Shown here: positions 16,875-26,915 of the stretch, piece by piece | How the letters are laid out: every line of letters starts with the position of its first letter | Numbering within the stretch: the stretch's first letter is position 1 | Origin: Shimia thalassica | Lineage (GTDB): Bacteria > Pseudomonadota > Alphaproteobacteria > Rhodobacterales > Rhodobacteraceae | Assembly: GCF_001458215.1 (NCBI RefSeq) | Contig: NZ_CYTW01000001.1 | Coordinates: 1,612,001 to 1,676,000, forward strand | DNA: 64,000 nt | Direction of reading: 5' to 3' | Translations under genes and position numbers: made by a program | The notes under the pieces: model-generated | Seen by the model: only the letters and a program-made list of their open reading frames with translations | Databases searched by the model: none | Told to the model about the DNA's origin: nothing

Positions 16875-18188
16875 TTACGCTGGCTTTGCGATGGCGGAAA
16901 GGGCGGGCTTCCCATTGATCCAGACATCTTGAATGGCGCGGTCATCGCCCATCATGATTGTGGGGAACACGGCCTCCCAGATATCCTGCGCCCGGTCACG
17001 GCGTTGCGCAATTTCCGGGGTCGAACCCAGATCGATGACCACCAAGTCGGCCTCTAGGCCGGGTTTCAGGTTGCCGATCTGCTGTTCCATATGCAGTGCG
17101 GCCGCAGACCCCGCCGTGCCCAGCCACATCAAATGGGCCGCGTGCAATGAATTATGCCGCAGATGGGCCACCTCATAGGCGGCGGCCATGGTGCGCAGCA
17201 TGGAAAAGCTTGATCCGCCGCCAGTGTCCGTCGCCAGCCCGACGCGCTGACCTTGGGCCATGAGGCCGGCCATGTCGAACAGGCCGGACCCGATAAACGT
17301 ATTTGACGTGGGGCAGTGGATTAGGCCTGCGCCGACCTCTTTCAGGCGGTCTTTCTCGCGGTCTTCCAAGTGGATCGCGTGCCCATACAGACCCTTTTCC
17401 CCAAGCAGGCCATGGGCCTCATAGGTATCAAGGTAATCCCGCGCCTCTGGAAACAGCCCTTTGACCCATTCGATCTCGTCTGTTTGCTCGCTCAGGTGCG
17501 TTTGCATCAGGCAATCGGGGTGTTCTGACCACAAATCACCTAGGGCGCGAAGCTGGTCAGGTGTGGACGTCGGCGAGAATCTGGGTGTGATCGCATAGCT
17601 GATCCGGTCCACGCCATGCCATTTTCCAATCAGGGACTTGCTGTCGTCATAGGCCGATTGGGCGGTATCCCGCAGGCCCTCGGGCGCGTTGCGATCCATG
17701 CAGGTTTTGCCGGCCACAACCCGCTGTCCACGCCGCTGTGCCTCGGCAAAGAAAGCGTCAACCGATGTGGGGTGAATGGTGCAGTAGCTGACCATTGTTG
17801 TCACGCCATGCGAGAGGGTGAGGTCAAAATAAAGCCGTGCTATTTCAGCGGCATATGCGGCGTCGTGAAAGCGCATTTCTTCTGGAAACGTATAGCTGTT
17901 CAACCAGTCGATCAGACGCTTGCCCCAGCTGGCGATGATCCCTGTCTGGGGGTAATGCACATGGGCATCCACAAAGCCCGCGCAGATCAGCGCATCGCCG
18001 TAATCCACAACAGCCGCATCCGGATAGAGCGGACGCAGGGTGTCGGCCTCGTCCACAGCCGCAATCAAGCCGCCTTCGACCAGAACAGCGCCTTTGGGGC
18101 GCACCCGGGTCGCTTCCTCGACAGGCACATGAAAGGGGTTGCTCAAGAATTCCAAAGTCTGACCTAAAACGAGGCTTTTGGCAGTCAT
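16875..18188 (-). CDS. guaD: Guanine deaminase
   Basis: The 437-residue amidohydrolase converts guanine to xanthine and ammonia in the cytoplasm. CAGFVDAHVHYPQTGII carries the first metal histidines, and KTCMDRN, QTHLSEQTDEIEWV and LATDTGGGSSFSMLRT are characteristic guanine-deaminase stretches. ATG 18188 fits the family start (VLGQTLEF); the frame runs open further upstream. It sits apart from the urate genes at 31-37 kb but feeds the same pathway by making xanthine. It is divergent from mgtE. Confidence 0.94.
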   Translation of the reverse strand: MTAKSLVLGQTLEFLSNPFHVPVEEATRVRPKGAVLVEGGLIAAVDEADTLRPLYPDAAVVDYGDALICAGFVDAHVHYPQTGIIASWGKRLIDWLNSYTFPEEMRFHDAAYAAEIARLYFDLTLSHGVTTMVSYCTIHPTSVDAFFAEAQRRGQRVVAGKTCMDRNAPEGLRDTAQSAYDDSKSLIGKWHGVDRISYAITPRFSPTSTPDQLRALGDLWSEHPDCLMQTHLSEQTDEIEWVKGLFPEARDYLDTYEAHGLLGEKGLYGHAIHLEDREKDRLKEVGAGLIHCPTSNTFIGSGLFDMAGLMAQGQRVGLATDTGGGSSFSMLRTMAAAYEVAHLRHNSLHAAHLMWLGTAGSAAALHMEQQIGNLKPGLEADLVVIDLGSTPEIAQRRDRAQDIWEAVFPTIMMGDDRAIQDVWINGKPALSAIAKPA

Positions 18189-18311
18189 ATGTGCTCCAAC
18201 TCTTGGTTCCGGAATGAACCTGTGGAATTTACCACGCATTTTGCCGCATGGCATTGAAATTCACCTGCTATTTCTCTTATGGTCCGCTTAAAAATGCCAG
18301 GAGGGTGCGCA

Positions 18312-19703
18312 ATGAGCCAGACGACTGATCAAACCCCCTTGGATGTCTCCCCCGAAGATGATGCTTATGTGCTGGATCGCAAGGCGATCGCCGCGATTCT
18401 CTATGCTGTCGAGGTGCAGGACAAGCAGCAGCTGACCGATTTGATGGAACCGCTGCACGCGGCAGACATCGCCGACCTTCTCGAACAGGTTAATTCCTTC
18501 GACCGGCGTCGCCTGATCGAACTCTATGGGCGCGAATTTGACGGGGAAATCCTGTCAGAGCTTGACGAAGGGGTCCGCGAAGAGGTCATTTCCGCGCTTG
18601 CGCCCGCCGTTCTGGCCGAGGCGGTGCGGGATCTGGAATCGGATGATGTGGTTGATCTGGTCGAGGACCTTGATGAGCCGCAACAGGAAGCCATCCTTGA
18701 ACATCTGGAAGATGCGGACAGGGTCGCGGTAGAGCAGGCGCTGTCTTATCCGGAAGAATCCGCCGGACGTTTGATGCAGCGTGAAACGGCCATGGCGCCG
18801 GAACACTGGAATGTGGGCGAGTGCATCGACTATTTGCGCAGTTCCGAGACCCTGCCGGAACAGTTCTATCACGTGATCCTTGTCGATCCGAGAATGCGCC
18901 CCGTCGGTAATGTGACCCTTGGGCGGATCATGGGATCGCGCCGCGAAGTTTTGCTTGCCGATATCAAGGAAGATGTCTTCCAGACCATTCCCGTCACGCA
19001 AGACGAAGAAGATGTGGCCTATGCATTTAACCAGTATCACCTGATTTCTGCACCTGTTGTGGACGAGGACGAGCGGTTGGTGGGCGTCATCACTATCGAC
19101 GATGCCATGGTTGTTCTGGATGAAGAACACGAAGAAGATATCCTGCGTCTGGCCGGTGTGGGGGATGAATCGCTGACCGATACCGTGTCGGATACGGCGC
19201 GTCAGCGTTTTCCTTGGTTGGCGGTGAACCTTTTGACGGCCATCGTTGCATCGCTGGTCATTGCCCAGTTTGAGGGCACGATCCAGAAATACGTGGCCCT
19301 GGCCGTTTTGATGCCCATTGTCGCCTCGATGGGGGGCAATGCGGGCACCCAATCGCTGACCGTTGCAGTGCGCGCGATTGCCACAAAAGACCTTACCGGC
19401 GCAAACGTCTGGCGGGTGATCCGGCGCGAGGCACTGGTGGGGCTGGCCAATGGGCTTGCCTTTGCGGTGTTGATGGGCGGGATCAGTGTACTTTGGTTCG
19501 GCTCGGTCGAGATCGGATATGTCATTGCTGTCGCTATGGTGATCAATCTGGTCGTGGCGGGGCTTGCCGGGGCCATAGTGCCTGTGGTCTTGGAGAAAGC
19601 AGGCGTCGATCCGGCGCTTGCCTCGGGCACTTTTGTGACCACGGTCACCGATGTGGTTGGTTTCTTTGCGTTCCTTGGCTTCGCTTCAATCATGCTGACC
19701 TGA
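18312..19703 (+). CDS. mgtE: Magnesium transporter MgtE
   Basis: A 463-residue Mg2+ channel. Order: an acidic N domain (helical HEAT-like repeats, DIADLLEQVN to VEQALSYPEESAGRLMQRE), two CBS domains around residues 140-255, a connecting helix, then five membrane segments with the family signature PIVASMGGNAGTQSLTV in the pore and FVTTVTDVVGFFAFLG at the end. Cytosolic Mg2+ binding by the N/CBS part closes the pore. AGGAGGGTG precedes ATG 18312. 13 bp separate it from the 5-FCL gene, suggesting cotranscription. Confidence 0.95.
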   Translation: MSQTTDQTPLDVSPEDDAYVLDRKAIAAILYAVEVQDKQQLTDLMEPLHAADIADLLEQVNSFDRRRLIELYGREFDGEILSELDEGVREEVISALAPAVLAEAVRDLESDDVVDLVEDLDEPQQEAILEHLEDADRVAVEQALSYPEESAGRLMQRETAMAPEHWNVGECIDYLRSSETLPEQFYHVILVDPRMRPVGNVTLGRIMGSRREVLLADIKEDVFQTIPVTQDEEDVAYAFNQYHLISAPVVDEDERLVGVITIDDAMVVLDEEHEEDILRLAGVGDESLTDTVSDTARQRFPWLAVNLLTAIVASLVIAQFEGTIQKYVALAVLMPIVASMGGNAGTQSLTVAVRAIATKDLTGANVWRVIRREALVGLANGLAFAVLMGGISVLWFGSVEIGYVIAVAMVINLVVAGLAGAIVPVVLEKAGVDPALASGTFVTTVTDVVGFFAFLGFASIMLT

Positions 19704-19716
19704 CACAGGAGGTGTC

Positions 19717-20277
19717 ATGGACCTGACAGACATCAAAGCCGCCGCCCGCAAAGCTGCCTTTATCCGTCGCAAATCTGCCTTTGAGGGTGTTGGCCCCGGA
19801 CAGTCTGCACATCTTTCCGAGGTGTTGGCCGGATATCGCGGCGTGCCGGTTGCGGCCTATATGCCCATTCGCACCGAGATCAATCCGCTGCCCGCCATGG
19901 CCGAAGCTGCGGCGCATGGTCCGGTTGGCGTGCCCGTAATTCAGGGAGAAGGCCTGCCGTTGGAATTTTCACGCTGGGAACCGGATATGGCGATGCGGTC
20001 CGGGCCATTTGGGGCGCAGGTGCCCGAGGTGGATGACTATTTCGACCCCGAGATCGTGATTGTTCCGCTTGTGGCCTTTGATTCAGACGGCGGGCGTTTG
20101 GGCTATGGAGGCGGGTTTTATGACCGCACGCTTGAACGTTTGCGCGCCAGACGCGCCACGCTGGCAATAGGCTTTGCTTTTGATGCTCAAGAGGCAGAGT
20201 CGCTTCCGCTGGAAACCACAGACCAGCCCCTTGATATGATCGTCACCGAAAGCGGCGTGCGCAGTTTCAGACGTTAA
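19717..20277 (+). CDS. 5-formyltetrahydrofolate cyclo-ligase
   Basis: A 186-residue enzyme that uses ATP to convert 5-formyl-THF to 5,10-methenyl-THF, salvaging the stored folate. The N-terminal KAAARKAAFIRRK fits the ATP phosphate-binding region, and VPLVAFDSDGGRLGYGGGFYDRTLERL is the signature loop of the family. It overlaps by 4 bp the end of the convergent DUF333 gene. In many proteobacteria the 6S RNA gene precedes this gene, but here mgtE abuts it and leaves no room. Confidence 0.94.
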   Translation: MDLTDIKAAARKAAFIRRKSAFEGVGPGQSAHLSEVLAGYRGVPVAAYMPIRTEINPLPAMAEAAAHGPVGVPVIQGEGLPLEFSRWEPDMAMRSGPFGAQVPEVDDYFDPEIVIVPLVAFDSDGGRLGYGGGFYDRTLERLRARRATLAIGFAFDAQEAESLPLETTDQPLDMIVTESGVRSFRR

Positions 20278-20510
20278 GAGTTGTCGAAATGCGCCCGCAA
20301 GAATTCCCACGCGTCGATTTCGGCACCGTCTGAAAAGACGCAAACACCGGCTTTGTCACCGGTCCCGGACTCTTTGATTTCATAAGCACCCCCGTTTTCG
20401 ACACAAAACGTGGCAGCAGGGTTTGCGAGTGTTGTTGTCGTCTTGGCAGGCTGCGCCACAGCGGGCGCGGCGATGGCGGCAACCGCAAGAGAAAGAAGAA
20501 TTCGTTGCAT
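20274..20510 (-). CDS. Small exported DUF333 protein
   Basis: A 78-residue protein with a signal peptide (ILLSLAVAAIAAPAVAQ) and a mature DUF333 domain: NPAATFCVENGGAYEIK, then GVCVFSDGAEIDAWEFLR. The two cysteines probably form a disulfide in the periplasm. Members are often labelled hemolysin-like without evidence; the function is unknown. Its stop shares the TTAA tetranucleotide with the stop of the convergent 5-FCL gene. Confidence 0.85.
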   Translation of the reverse strand: MQRILLSLAVAAIAAPAVAQPAKTTTTLANPAATFCVENGGAYEIKESGTGDKAGVCVFSDGAEIDAWEFLRAHFDNS

Positions 20511-20635
20511 AATGTCATTCCTTTTGAAACTCGAAGCTCAAAGTGAGGTCGTATGGATACGGTTTCAAGGCATTCTCTTACGGCAACCTGCGGTTCTGTC
20601 TTGTTCTGGCGAGCAGTTGAGCCTAGGAGAATGCC

Positions 20636-21454
20636 ATGAAAATTCTGTTTCTTGGAGATGTCATGGGGCGCGCGGGGCGCGCCGCTGTGAAAGAGAACCT
20701 GCCGCGTTTGCGTGAAGAATGGCGGCTGGATTTTGTCGTTGTGAACGGTGAAAACGCCTCGAACGGCATGGGGCTTTCTGGGGATCATGCCAAGTTGATA
20801 CTTGAGGCGGGTGCCGATTGCATCACGCTGGGTGATCATGCCTTTGACCAGAAAGACATGATGCAGTTCATCCAGACCGAGCCACGCATCATTCGCCCGA
20901 TCAACTATGCCCACGGGGACGTACCGGGGCGGGGATCGCGTGTTTTCGAGGCGCGGGGCGGTCGCAAGGTTCTTGTGGCGCAGGCACTGGGTCAGGTCTT
21001 TATGAAACGCCCGTTTGATGATCCGTTTTCGGCGCTTGATCTTGAACTGCGCAAGCACCCCAGGGGCGGCTTGGTTCAGGCCTCGATCATCGACATCCAT
21101 TGCGAAGCGACATCCGAGAAAATGGGCGTCGGGCATTTTTGCGATGGGCGGGCCTCGCTTGTGGTGGGAACCCACACCCATGTGCCCACCGCAGACACCC
21201 AGATTTTGCCCGGCGGGACCGCTTTTCAGTCGGACGCGGGCATGTGCGGCGATTATAACTCCGTGATCGGCATGGAAAAAACAGAGCCCCTACGCCGTTT
21301 CGTGACGGGCATGCCCAAAAGCCGCTTTACGCCGGCCATTGGCGAGGCAACGCTGTCTGGCGTGTATGTCGAGACCGATGATCGCACAGGCGCGGCCACA
21401 CGTATCGAAATGGTACGTCAGGGCGGGCGTCTGAGCCAATCCGGCCCTTTATGA
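20636..21454 (+). CDS. TIGR00282-type metallophosphoesterase (YmdB-like)
   Basis: A 272-residue calcineurin-like phosphodiesterase. It starts KILFLGDVMGRAGR with the D-x-(V)-G metal motif, has VVNGENASNGMGLS (GEN), ITLGDHAFDQKD (GDH), and GTHTHVPTADTQILPGG with the late metal histidines. YmdB of Bacillus cleaves 2',3'-cyclic nucleotides and cAMP; the same activity is likely but unproven here. AGGAGAATGCC precedes the ATG. Its stop overlaps the next gene by 4 bp. Confidence 0.92.
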   Translation: MKILFLGDVMGRAGRAAVKENLPRLREEWRLDFVVVNGENASNGMGLSGDHAKLILEAGADCITLGDHAFDQKDMMQFIQTEPRIIRPINYAHGDVPGRGSRVFEARGGRKVLVAQALGQVFMKRPFDDPFSALDLELRKHPRGGLVQASIIDIHCEATSEKMGVGHFCDGRASLVVGTHTHVPTADTQILPGGTAFQSDAGMCGDYNSVIGMEKTEPLRRFVTGMPKSRFTPAIGEATLSGVYVETDDRTGAATRIEMVRQGGRLSQSGPL

Positions 21455-22350
21455 GCTCAAGCCCGCATTTGCGGCTGATGGCCATCCTGTTCCTGCTGGG
21501 AACGGGGTGGGGCATCACCCAGCCATTGACGAAGATTGCCGTGAGCGAAGGGTATGAACCCCTTGGCCTGATTTTCTGGCAACTCGCAATCGGGGCGGTC
21601 GTCTTGGGGGGATACCGGGTTTTACGCGGAAAATCGATTGCGCTGCCCAGACGCCTTTGGTGGTTCTTTTTGATGATAGCCCTGTTGGGTACCGTGTTGC
21701 CCAACAGTTTTTCCTATCGGGCCGCCGCGCATCTTCCTGCTGGTGTCATGTCCGTTATCATTTCACTGGTGCCGATCTTTGCCTTTCCCGTGGCACTGAT
21801 GTTGCGGACGGATCGTTTTGGATGGATGCGATTTGCAGGCATTTTCATGGGGTTGCTGGGCGTTGTTCTTCTGGCGGGTCCAGAAAGCCTTCCTGATCCT
21901 TCCATGGTTTGGTGGCTGCCCGTCGCCCTCATCGCCCCCTTGTGTTACGGTTTCGAGGGCAATGTCGTGGCGAAATGGGGCATGCATGGCCTTGGACCCG
22001 GACATGTGTTGTTCGGTGCTTCAGTGGTGGGGGCAATCATCTCGTTGCCTATGTCTTTGGCCTCGGGCCAATTTATCGACCCGCGAGTTACTTGGGGCCC
22101 GCCGGAATACGCGCTGATCTTGTCTTCGCTTATCCATGTCACGGTTTATACGGGCTATGTCTGGCTGGTTTCTCAGGCTGGTGCGGTCTTTGCGGCGCAG
22201 GTCGCCTATATCGTGACGGGATCCGGTGTTGTCTGGTCCATGATCCTGCTGGGAGAGCGTTATTCCCTTTGGGTTTGGCTGGCGATGATTATGATTTTGG
22301 CAGGTATGTTTTTGGTGCAGCCAAGACAGAATGACGCTCTTGCCGAATAG
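21451..22350 (+). CDS. DMT superfamily transporter (EamA)
   Basis: A 299-residue protein with ten hydrophobic segments in two EamA repeats; each repeat has the GxxLLGxVLL-type packing motif (FMGLLGVVLLAGPE, and at the end MILAGMFLV). DMT proteins of this size export or import small metabolites. The start overlaps the stop of the phosphodiesterase gene, so the two are coupled. The substrate cannot be assigned. Confidence 0.88.
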   Translation: MSSSPHLRLMAILFLLGTGWGITQPLTKIAVSEGYEPLGLIFWQLAIGAVVLGGYRVLRGKSIALPRRLWWFFLMIALLGTVLPNSFSYRAAAHLPAGVMSVIISLVPIFAFPVALMLRTDRFGWMRFAGIFMGLLGVVLLAGPESLPDPSMVWWLPVALIAPLCYGFEGNVVAKWGMHGLGPGHVLFGASVVGAIISLPMSLASGQFIDPRVTWGPPEYALILSSLIHVTVYTGYVWLVSQAGAVFAAQVAYIVTGSGVVWSMILLGERYSLWVWLAMIMILAGMFLVQPRQNDALAE

Positions 22351-22394
22351 GCCTGCATAAGCGATTGTAAAGCCAAGCAATCATCGGACGATTC

Positions 22395-24170
22395 ATGGAT
22401 TTATTTGATTTTTCACAAACCACTCAAGCGTTTTTGGCTCTTGCTGTGGTGGCCTGCATGTTCGCGTTATTTATGCGAGAGGTTTATCCTGCCGAAGTGG
22501 TGGCGATTGCAGGCGCATCTGCGCTCTTGATCCTTGGGCTTTTGCCGTATGAAGAAGCGCTTCATGTTCTTGCAAACCCGGCCCCCTGGACCATTGCTGC
22601 AATGTTTGTCGTGATGGGGGCACTGGTGCGGACAGGGGCGCTTGATTGGTTCACACAGATTGCGGAAAAACAGGCCGAACACAGCCCCGCCGTTGCGATT
22701 GGCGCATTGATGGGTTTTGTGATGATTGCCTCTGCATTCATGAACAATACGCCGGTTGTTGTTGTGATGATCCCCGTCTTCGTCCAGTTGGCGCGAAAGT
22801 TGAATGTATCCGCCAGTAAGTTTCTGATCCCGCTGAGTTATGCGGCGATTCTGGGCGGCTGTCTGACCCTGATCGGGACTTCTACAAACCTGCTCGTTGA
22901 TGGTGTTGCCCGCGCACGCGGTATGGAGCCTTTCACCATTTTCGAGGTCACACCGCTGGCTGCTATTCTCGCCGTTTGGGGCGCGTTTTATCTCGCCTTT
23001 ATTGCGCCCCGCCTGCTGCCCAATCGGGACAGCATGGCAGATTTGCTGTCTGATAAAGCGTCAAAGAAGTTCTTCACGGAAGCGGTTATTCCGCCTGAGT
23101 CAAATCTTATTGGACGCGAAGTTCTGGATGTGCAGCTGTTCAAACGGGACGGTGTGCGTCTTGTCGATGTGATCCGTGGGGATCTTTCCCTGCGTCGTGA
23201 TCTGAAAGGTGTGATCCTTCAGGTGGGCGACCGCATTGTCTTGCGGACCAAAATGACCGAGTTGTTGGGCCTGCAACGCAACAAATCGCTCAAACGCGTT
23301 GATCAGGTCTCTGCCGTTGAGACGACGACGGTTGAATCGCTGATCACGCCAAACTGTAAAATGGTCGGGCGCCGTCTTGGTGACCTGCGCCTGCGCCGTC
23401 GTTATGGGGTCTATACGCTGGCTGCACACCGCAGGGACAAGAATATCGGGCGGCAGCTGGATGATCTGATCGTGCAACCTGGTGATACGCTGTTGCTTGA
23501 GGGGACACCGGAAGACATTCAGCGTCTGTCAACAGATATGAACATGCTTGATGTGTCAAAACCGACGGACCGTGCTTATCGCCGCAGTCACACACCGATT
23601 GCGATTGGGGCTCTGGCCGGGATTGTTGTTCTTGCGGCACTTGGTGTTGCACCAATCCTGCTGTTGGCAGTTCTGGCGATGGCGCTTGTCTTCCTGACAC
23701 GCTGTATCGACAGCGACGAGGCCTTCGGGTTTGTGGACGGGCGTTTGCTCGCTCTGATTTTTGCGATGTTGGCTGTGGCAACGGCCTTGGAGACATCGGG
23801 GGCAATCGAGCTGATTGTGAACGCTCTGTCACCCTATATTGCCGGACTGTCACCGTTCTTTATCGTTTGGGCGATCTATCTGCTGACGTCGATCCTGTCG
23901 GAGACGATCAACCACGCGGTTGCCGTTGTTCTGACACCCGTTGCCATCGGGATCGCGACGTCTTTGGGCATTGATCCGCGTCCTCTTGTCGTGGCGGTCA
24001 TGATCGCTGCCAGCGCCACGTTTGCCACACCGATCAGCTATCAAACCAATATGATGGTGTATGGTCCGGGCGGGTACAAGTTCACCGACTTTATGCGCGT
24101 GGGCATCCCCTTGAACCTTTCGATCGGGTTGTTGGCATCAGCCCTGATCCCGTTTTTCTTCCCTCTCTGA
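22395..24170 (+). CDS. SLC13/DASS family permease with two TrkA-C domains
   Basis: A 591-residue carrier. An N-terminal half of six to seven membrane segments contains SAFMNNTPVVVVMIP, a DASS signature, and the sodium-site-like SNT equivalents (GTSTNLLVDG). Two cytoplasmic TrkA-C (RCK_C) domains follow around residues 215-300 and 305-385 (VVLRTKM..., LLLEGTPEDIQ), then a second membrane half ending FATPISYQTNMMVYGPGGYKF. This SLC13-with-TrkA-C layout is typical of Na+-coupled anion permeases (sulfate, dicarboxylates, silicate-like). The substrate is undetermined. Confidence 0.9.
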   Translation: MDLFDFSQTTQAFLALAVVACMFALFMREVYPAEVVAIAGASALLILGLLPYEEALHVLANPAPWTIAAMFVVMGALVRTGALDWFTQIAEKQAEHSPAVAIGALMGFVMIASAFMNNTPVVVVMIPVFVQLARKLNVSASKFLIPLSYAAILGGCLTLIGTSTNLLVDGVARARGMEPFTIFEVTPLAAILAVWGAFYLAFIAPRLLPNRDSMADLLSDKASKKFFTEAVIPPESNLIGREVLDVQLFKRDGVRLVDVIRGDLSLRRDLKGVILQVGDRIVLRTKMTELLGLQRNKSLKRVDQVSAVETTTVESLITPNCKMVGRRLGDLRLRRRYGVYTLAAHRRDKNIGRQLDDLIVQPGDTLLLEGTPEDIQRLSTDMNMLDVSKPTDRAYRRSHTPIAIGALAGIVVLAALGVAPILLLAVLAMALVFLTRCIDSDEAFGFVDGRLLALIFAMLAVATALETSGAIELIVNALSPYIAGLSPFFIVWAIYLLTSILSETINHAVAVVLTPVAIGIATSLGIDPRPLVVAVMIAASATFATPISYQTNMMVYGPGGYKFTDFMRVGIPLNLSIGLLASALIPFFFPL

Positions 24171-24261
24171 AAGGGGGAGACAAGGCATCTTTCGCGAGAA
24201 TTGATTGCTTCGTTTTGGGAACGGACTACCATCCGGTCCACGATAAAACGAAAGGTGCCCG

Positions 24262-25107
24262 ATGCTGAGGATGAAATCGATTGTTGCCGCTGGTGTCATC
24301 GCCACGTTGCCTGTTTTGGCTTTGGCCGGGGGGCTTCAGGACAAGGTAGATGCCCTGACGCAGACAACCTCTTCCGAGGTCGCTGCAGCCGGATTGGTTC
24401 CAATTGTAATGATTGACCATGCGCGTCTGGCCGCCGAGGCAGGGGTGGAAATGCCGCCCTCGATTGTTCAGGTGTTCAGCTCTGGCGAAACCAACTCCCG
24501 CGTCCTGTTCGAAAATATTCGCGCAGGGCTGGATCTGCCCTACCGTGTTTTGTCCTACGTCGAAGGGACGGAGGCGCGGCAGGTTTACACCAACAGCGCT
24601 TTTCTCGCCCAACGTCATGGCCTGATGGATAGGGCCGCGCTCGCTCAATACGACGCGGATATGTCTGCGGTTACCAAAGGTATGGCGGCGGCCCCAACAG
24701 AGGGGCTTGCAAAAAACTACGGGATTATTGAGCTTCAATCGCCATACGACGTTGAGCAAAGCATCGCAAATCTAAAGGCCATTGTGACCAAGCAGGCCGA
24801 TACTGTTTGGTTCGGGGAGGTCGACTTTCAGGCAGAGGCGGCCGCCGCTGGCGTTGACTTGCTGCCTGCGGTTCTCTTGCTGTTTGGCGGGCCCGCGCCC
24901 GGCGGGGTGGCCATGCGCGACTTTCCGGCGATTGGTCTGGATGCCTTTTGTCAAAAACTGCTGGTCTATCAAGATGACACCGGCCAGACCCGTGTGATTT
25001 TCAACGATATTGCTGCGATGGCCCAGCTGCACTATGGGCGCTCGGCAGAACCACATGATCTTTTGAACCAGCGTCTGACAGAGACGTTCAAAACGGCATT
25101 GAAATAA
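24262..25107 (+). CDS. Exported protein with two DUF302 domains
   Basis: The 281-residue protein has a signal peptide (IVAAGVIATLPVLALAGG) and two copies of one domain. AEAGVEMPPSIVQVFSSG with LDLPYRVLSYVEG in the first half corresponds to AAAGVDLLPAVLLLFGG with IGLDAFCQKLLVYQDD in the second, so the gene arose by internal duplication. DUF302 is a small alpha/beta domain seen in periplasmic and cytoplasmic proteins of unknown function. It is followed by a strong two-way terminator. Confidence 0.8.
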   Translation: MLRMKSIVAAGVIATLPVLALAGGLQDKVDALTQTTSSEVAAAGLVPIVMIDHARLAAEAGVEMPPSIVQVFSSGETNSRVLFENIRAGLDLPYRVLSYVEGTEARQVYTNSAFLAQRHGLMDRAALAQYDADMSAVTKGMAAAPTEGLAKNYGIIELQSPYDVEQSIANLKAIVTKQADTVWFGEVDFQAEAAAAGVDLLPAVLLLFGGPAPGGVAMRDFPAIGLDAFCQKLLVYQDDTGQTRVIFNDIAAMAQLHYGRSAEPHDLLNQRLTETFKTALK

Positions 25108-25109
25108 GA

Positions 25110-25139
25110 AAGGACCCGACGCGGATGCATCGGGTCCTT
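25110..25139. terminator. Bidirectional terminator between DUF302 and lpdA genes
   Basis: AAGGACCCGA (25110-25119) and TCGGGTCCTT (25130-25139) form a perfect 10-bp stem with a 10-base loop. A and T at both ends let it serve the plus-strand DUF302 gene and the minus-strand lpdA operon. Confidence 0.85.
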
Positions 25140-25169
25140 TACATTTTGTCATGAGCCTTTGGCGCGGAT

Positions 25170-26903
25170 TTACTTGCGCTTTTTGGGTGGCATCAGGTCG
25201 GTGATCGTGCCTTCGAACATTTCTGCTGCAAAGTTCACGGTTTCCGACAGGGTCGGGTGTGGGTGAATGGTGTGACCCAGATCAACGGCATCCGCACCCA
25301 TTTCAATGGCCAGAGCAACCTCGGCCACCAGATCACCGGCGTTGGGACCAACGATGCCGGCACCGATTACGCGGTCGCCGTCTTCGTCAAACAGCACTTT
25401 GGTGATGCCCTCGGAACGGCCCAGGGACAGGGAGCGGCCCGAAGCGGCCCAAGGGAAGACGCCCTTGCCAACCTTGATGCCTTCGGCTTTGGCTTGGGTT
25501 TCGGTCATCCCAACCCAGGCAACCTCGGGGTCGGTATAGGCAACGGACGGGATGACGCGTGCATCAAAGAACCGTTTGTGGCCTGCACAGACCTCTGCGG
25601 CGACCTTACCTTCGTGCACGGCCTTGTGTGCCAGCATGGGCTGTCCGACCACGTCACCGATGGCAAAGATATGCGGCACGCCAGTGCGTTGCTGGTTGTC
25701 GACCGCAATGAAGCCACGTTCATCAACGGCAACACCCGCGGCTGCTGCGTTGATCTTGGCACCGTTCGGACGACGCCCGACAGCCACCAGCAATTTGTCA
25801 AACGTATCGACTTTTTCGCCGTCTGGCCCTTCCATCGTGACTTTGAGACCTTCGTCGGTGGCTTCTACGCCGGTGACTTTGGTCTTGGTCAGGATCGCCT
25901 CGTACTTTGCCTTGATGCGATTGTGCAGGGGCTTCACGATGTCTTTGTCAGCACCGGGAATGATCTGGTCCATAAATTCGACGATGGTCACATCCGAACC
26001 AAGCGCGTCATAGACCGTCGCCATTTCCAGACCGATGATGCCGCCACCCAACACCAGAATGCGTCCGGGGACGTCTTCCAGTTCAAGTGCGCCAGTCGAG
26101 TCGATCACACGTGGGTCATCATGCGGGATGAAGGGCAGGGTGACGGGTTCGGATCCTGCGGCGATGATACACTGATCAAAGCTGACGGTGGATTTTATGC
26201 CGTCATTGTCGACTTCGATCATGTTGGCGCCGGTAAAGGTGCCGTATCCGTTCACAACCTGCACTTTACGCGCCTTGGCCAGACCCGCCAGACCACCGGT
26301 CAGCTGGTTGATGACGCTTTCTTTCCAACCACGCAGCTTGTCGATATCGACATCCGGTTTGGCGAAGGTGATGCCGTGATCGCCCATTTCCTCGGCTTCG
26401 TTCATCACCTTGGCGGCGTGAAGCAATGCCTTTGACGGGATACAGCCCACGTTCAAACACACACCGCCCAACGAGGAGTCTTTTTCGATCAAAACGACCT
26501 TTTTGCCAAGATCGGCAGCCCGGAACGCGGCGGTGTAGCCACCAGGGCCGGACCCAAGCACGACAACTTCGGCATGCACATCGCCTGCGCCGGTTGCGGT
26601 GCCCGTTGCGGCCACGGCCTGCGGCGCGGCCGGAGCTGCGGCCGGTGCATCCGCTTTTGTAGGGGCCTCGGCGGCGGCGCCTTCAAAGATCATGATCACG
26701 GTGCCTTCAGAGACATTGTCCCCTTCAGCCACTTTGATTTCTTTGACGACACCCGCAGAAGGGGAAGGGACTTCCATTGTGGCTTTGTCGCTTTCCAGCT
26801 CGATCAGCGGATCTTCGGCGGCGACTGTGTCGCCCACCGAAACCAGGATCGTAACAACCGGAACTTCGGAAAAGTCACCAATATCAGGTACTTGAATTTC
26901 CAT
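25170..26903 (-). CDS. lpdA: Dihydrolipoyl dehydrogenase (PDH E3) with N-terminal lipoyl domain
   Basis: A 577-residue E3 subunit. Residues 1-77 are a lipoyl domain with the modified lysine K40 in [12 protein letters not shown]. An Ala/Pro-rich linker (about 78-110) leads to the flavoenzyme: [12 protein letters not shown] binds [12 protein letters not shown] (redox cysteines C149, C154) is the active disulfide, [12 protein letters not shown] binds NAD, and [11 protein letters not shown] near the C-terminus holds the catalytic His. It regenerates lipoamide in pyruvate dehydrogenase. Third gene of aceE-aceF-lpdA, 12 bp after aceF. The lipoyl domain closely resembles that of aceF. Confidence 0.96.
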   Translation of the reverse strand: MEIQVPDIGDFSEVPVVTILVSVGDTVAAEDPLIELESDKATMEVPSPSAGVVKEIKVAEGDNVSEGTVIMIFEGAAAEAPTKADAPAAAPAAPQAVAATGTATGAGDVHAEVVVLGSGPGGYTAAFRAADLGKKVVLIEKDSSLGGVCLNVGCIPSKALLHAAKVMNEAEEMGDHGITFAKPDVDIDKLRGWKESVINQLTGGLAGLAKARKVQVVNGYGTFTGANMIEVDNDGIKSTVSFDQCIIAAGSEPVTLPFIPHDDPRVIDSTGALELEDVPGRILVLGGGIIGLEMATVYDALGSDVTIVEFMDQIIPGADKDIVKPLHNRIKAKYEAILTKTKVTGVEATDEGLKVTMEGPDGEKVDTFDKLLVAVGRRPNGAKINAAAAGVAVDERGFIAVDNQQRTGVPHIFAIGDVVGQPMLAHKAVHEGKVAAEVCAGHKRFFDARVIPSVAYTDPEVAWVGMTETQAKAEGIKVGKGVFPWAASGRSLSLGRSEGITKVLFDEDGDRVIGAGIVGPNAGDLVAEVALAIEMGADAVDLGHTIHPHPTLSETVNFAAEMFEGTITDLMPPKKRK

Positions 26904-26915
26904 TGTTTTGTCTCC

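Noticed and set aside
19704-19716. 6S RNA next to 5-FCL
   Set aside because: The usual neighbour position is taken by mgtE; 13 bp leave no room.
25257-26435. 392-codon plus-strand open frame
   Set aside because: Antisense shadow of lpdA, whose FAD, disulfide and NAD motifs are intact.
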